Assembly: GCA_017398595.1 (NCBI GenBank)
Contig: JAFQFR010000045.1
Location: 1-53,970, forward strand
DNA: 53,970 nucleotides
DNA from: Clostridia bacterium
GTDB lineage: Bacteria > Bacillota > Clostridia > Oscillospirales > CAG-272
Direction of reading: 5' to 3'
Numbering within the stretch: the first letter of the stretch is position 1; the number at the start of each line of letters is the position of its first letter. The translations under genes and the position numbers were made by a program. Below, in pieces: positions 51,987-53,970 of the stretch. The notes beneath the pieces were generated by a model. That model was not told the DNA's origin and ran no database searches. It saw only the letters and a list, made by a program, of their open reading frames with translations.

Positions 51987-52101
51987 ATGCGGCATCGCCG
52001 CATACATCACTTGCCCGCGGGCAATCATCACGCGCCGCAGGCGCTCATAACAAGATCCCGCAGGGATCTTTCATCACTTTTAAAAACGAGGAGCGTTTTT
52101 A
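51987..52101 (+). promoter_or_regulatory. Tandem micro-hairpin leader of murC
   Basis: Five consecutive hairpins with unrelated stems. ATGCGGC/GCCGCAT (51987-52003), linker ACATCAC; TTGCCC/GGGCAA (52011-52024), linker TCATCAC; GCGCC/GGCGC (52032-52044), linker TCATAAC; AAGATCCC/GGGATCTT (52052-52070), linker TCATCAC; TAAAAACG/CGTTTTTA (52081-52101), whose loop is AGGAG. The last loop is the murC ribosome site, 10 nt before ATG 52104. The stems differ, but the 7-nt linkers are nearly constant. Confidence 0.8.
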
Positions 52102-52103
52102 CC

Positions 52104-53495
52104 ATGGCTGTACACAATACACATTTCGGAGCAGAGGAGATTGCCCGCAAGCTGGACGGCAAAAAGGCGGTCTACTTCTTAGGCATCGGCGGTATCACGA
52201 TGTCCTCTTTGGCACACGCGACGGCGCTCGCAGGCTTCAAGGTCGGCGGCTCCGACCGCACCCTCTCGCCCCTGACCGATAAACTCGCCGCCGAGGGCAT
52301 CGAGATCTTCGAGGGGCATCGTGCCGAACAGCTCGACGGCTACGACGCGCTGGTCTACACGGTCGCCGTGCGCGACGACACCCCCGAGCTCGTCCGCGCC
52401 AAGGAGCGCGGCATCCCCGTGATCTCCCGCGCCGACTATCTCGGCTACCTCATGCGCGGCTACACCCACCGCGTGGGACTTTCGGGCATGCACGGCAAAT
52501 CCACCGCCACTTCCATGACTGCCGAGGTCTTTTTGGCGGCTGACGCCGATCCCACGGTCATTTCGGGTGCGGAGCTTTCCTCGATCGACGGCGCATACCG
52601 CCTCGGCGGCAAGGAAAACTTCATTTTTGAATCCTGCGAATACATGGATTCTTTCCTCGATTTTTACCCGACGATCGCCGTCGTGCTCAACATCGAGATG
52701 GATCACGTGGACTACTTCAAGGATCTTGCGCAGATCAAGCGTTCTTTCCGCAGCTACATCGAAAAAACGCGCGGCTGCGGCTGTGCGGTGCTCAACGCCG
52801 ACGATAAAAACGTCATGGATATGGCAAAGGATTTCACCGGCAGCGTGCTGACGTTCGGCGTTAAAAACGAAGCCGACATCATGGCGAAGAACATCTCCTA
52901 TGCGGGCGGCGTTGCGTCGTTTGACCTCTGCCACGGCAGCATGAAAAAGCATGTGCAGCTCTCGGTTTCGGGCGAGCACAACGTCTACAACGCGCTGGCG
53001 GCTGCCGCCTGCGCCATCCTCTGCGGTCTGCCCTCGCAGTGCATCGCCAAGGGACTTGCCAACTTCCACGGGGCAAAGCGCCGTCTCGAATACAAGGGCA
53101 CGCTTGCGGGTGCGAAAGTGTACGACGACTACGCGCACCATCCCACCGAGATCGCGGCAACTCTGCGCACGGCAAAGCAGATGGGCTTTTCCCGTGTGAT
53201 CTGCGTCTATCAGCCGCACACCTACTCGCGCACGAAAGGTCTGTACAACGGCTTCGTCGAGGCGCTCCGCCTTGCCGATGTGCCGATCCTGGCAGACATT
53301 TACGCCGCACGCGAGACCGACACGCTCGGCGTTTCGAGTGAGCAGCTTGCCAAGGATGTGGGCGGCGATGCGCTCTATTTCGACAGCTTTGAGAAGATCG
53401 CCGACTACCTGAAAGCCACCGCCAAAGAGGGCGACATGATCCTCACCATGGGCGCGGGCAATATCACGGGTCTGTCAAAGCTGCTGGGAATGTAG
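52104..53495 (+). CDS. murC: UDP-N-acetylmuramate-alanine ligase
   Basis: 463 aa. Adds L-Ala to UDP-MurNAc, the first peptide step of peptidoglycan synthesis. Motifs: FLGIGGITMSSLA, the ATP loop GMHGKSTATS (Ser replaces the more common Thr), GEHNVYNALAA, YDDYAHHPTEI and YQPHTYSRT. Normal length. ATG 52104 was chosen from the family N-terminus and the AGGAG loop. It uses the UDP-GlcNAc-derived pool to which glmS and glmM elsewhere in the window contribute. Confidence 0.97.
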   Translation: MAVHNTHFGAEEIARKLDGKKAVYFLGIGGITMSSLAHATALAGFKVGGSDRTLSPLTDKLAAEGIEIFEGHRAEQLDGYDALVYTVAVRDDTPELVRAKERGIPVISRADYLGYLMRGYTHRVGLSGMHGKSTATSMTAEVFLAADADPTVISGAELSSIDGAYRLGGKENFIFESCEYMDSFLDFYPTIAVVLNIEMDHVDYFKDLAQIKRSFRSYIEKTRGCGCAVLNADDKNVMDMAKDFTGSVLTFGVKNEADIMAKNISYAGGVASFDLCHGSMKKHVQLSVSGEHNVYNALAAAACAILCGLPSQCIAKGLANFHGAKRRLEYKGTLAGAKVYDDYAHHPTEIAATLRTAKQMGFSRVICVYQPHTYSRTKGLYNGFVEALRLADVPILADIYAARETDTLGVSSEQLAKDVGGDALYFDSFEKIADYLKATAKEGDMILTMGAGNITGLSKLLGM

Positions 53496-53507
53496 AAGAA
53501 TAAAAAA

Positions 53508-53566
53508 TGCGGGGAAAACTTTTTATAAAAAGTTTTCCCCGCACCCTTTTCAAAAATTTTTGAAAA
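53508..53566. repeat. 59-nt double palindrome, copy 2 (after murC)
   Basis: Same 36-bp palindrome (53508-53543), CCC, and 20-bp palindrome (53547-53566) as after metA, starting 12 nt past the murC stop. The preceding GAATAAAAAAT also resembles the metA context. Confidence 0.88.
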
Positions 53567-53970
53567 CATATCGCCCCGCGCGGATTCCGCCGGTGCAAAC
53601 GGGACGTCCGGGAGGCCGTCCCCTACAAATATGCCCATTCACCCATATCGCAATGGCGACGCACACACCGGTAGGGGCGATGTTGTGCAATACGGACAGT
53701 CCGGAGGCATGAGACACAGAGCGTCTCTATTTCCCCACAAATGTACCAATTTACACACATCGTAATGGTTGCGCACACACCGGTAGGGGAGGGGCTTGCT
53801 CCTCCCGTTTGCCACGGTGCGATGTCGTACATGCGGGAGGAGCAAGCCCCTCCCCTACCGATGTTACAACAACTATCTTCGTATAATCCCGCCCTTGTCA
53901 TCCTGAGCGTAGCTTTCTCGCGCTCGTCATTCCGAGCGTCAGTCGAGGAATCTTGCGCGAGAAAGCGTAG
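53567..53970. repeat. Gene-free block of mixed extragenic repeats
   Basis: No coding sequence recognised. Two imperfect direct repeats of about 58 bp lie at 53620-53677 and 53733-53789, each beginning CCCC(T)ACAAAT and ending ACACACCGGTAGGGG. A 27-bp perfect inverted repeat (53781-53807 with 53834-53860; starts CGGTAGGGGAGGGGC) encloses 26 nt. At the end, CTTTCTCGCGC/GCGCGAGAAAG and two GTCAT-CCGAGCG-like units (53897-53970) form another palindromic repeat. The block continues past the window edge. Confidence 0.75.

Noticed and set aside
51987..52077. Possible CRISPR array
   Set aside because: The regular parts are 7-nt linkers and the variable parts are palindromes, with units of only 13-20 bp. 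No cas gene is nearby.

Overview
The window reads as a chromosomal segment of a GC-rich, spore-forming-lineage Bacillota of class Clostridia (Oscillospiraceae-like gut bacterium; exact taxon not resolvable). Reasons: spoVG, remA, a PASTA kinase, rpoZ, a glmS ribozyme and an isoleucine T-box; a conserved yicC-remA-gmk-rpoZ-priA-def-fmt-yugP-rsmB-rlmN-prpC-prkC-rsgA gene order; the rimP-nusA-ylxR-ylxQ-infB operon; strong Shine-Dalgarno sites and TTGACA-17-TATAAT promoters. Most genes are on the minus strand. No tRNA, rRNA or CRISPR array was found.

Layout, left to right. 0.2-6.5 kb: four tandem GH43 glycosidase paralogues, three secreted with different C-terminal modules and one cytoplasmic. 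6.5-12.4 kb: tsaE-tsaB-rpiB-hexapeptide protein-glmM-glmS, with a 118-bp MITE and a glmS ribozyme between glmM and glmS. 12.7-14.9 kb: cysE-cysS. 15.0-27.5 kb: the long housekeeping operon from yicC to rsgA, driven by a perfect consensus promoter beside an IS200-type element (27.7-28.3 kb). 28.4-31.8 kb: ileS under an Ile T-box. 31.8-35.0 kb: a frameshifted metallo-beta-lactamase-fold gene divergent from marR and an acyl-CoA ligase. 35.0-37.8 kb: traX-like gene and ygiQ. 38-43.3 kb: rimP-nusA-infB operon. 43.4-45.7 kb: a GT4-CsaB fusion. 45.8-47.8 kb: a cytoplasmic alpha/alpha-toroid protein. 48.0-50.4 kb: metY and metA (acetyl type). 50.5-51.6 kb: a small phage-like regulatory module. 51.6-53.5 kb: spoVG and murC. 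53.5-54.0 kb: dense extragenic repeats.

The most unusual content is non-coding. (1) A dispersed family of about 110-145-bp intergenic elements (six copies plus a lone first stem) has three stems, a conserved TAAGGAG linker, and base changes that compensate between stem arms. Most copies start within 1-8 nt of a stop codon. (2) The murC leader is a series of small hairpins with unrelated stems separated by a 7-nt TCATCAC-type linker; it ends in a hairpin whose loop is the Shine-Dalgarno AGGAG. (3) A 59-nt double palindrome follows both metA and murC. (4) The GH43 cluster shows paralogue mosaicism and appears to lack the usual middle catalytic Asp.

All calls come from reading the sequence and recalling family motifs. 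No database search, alignment program or folding program was run.
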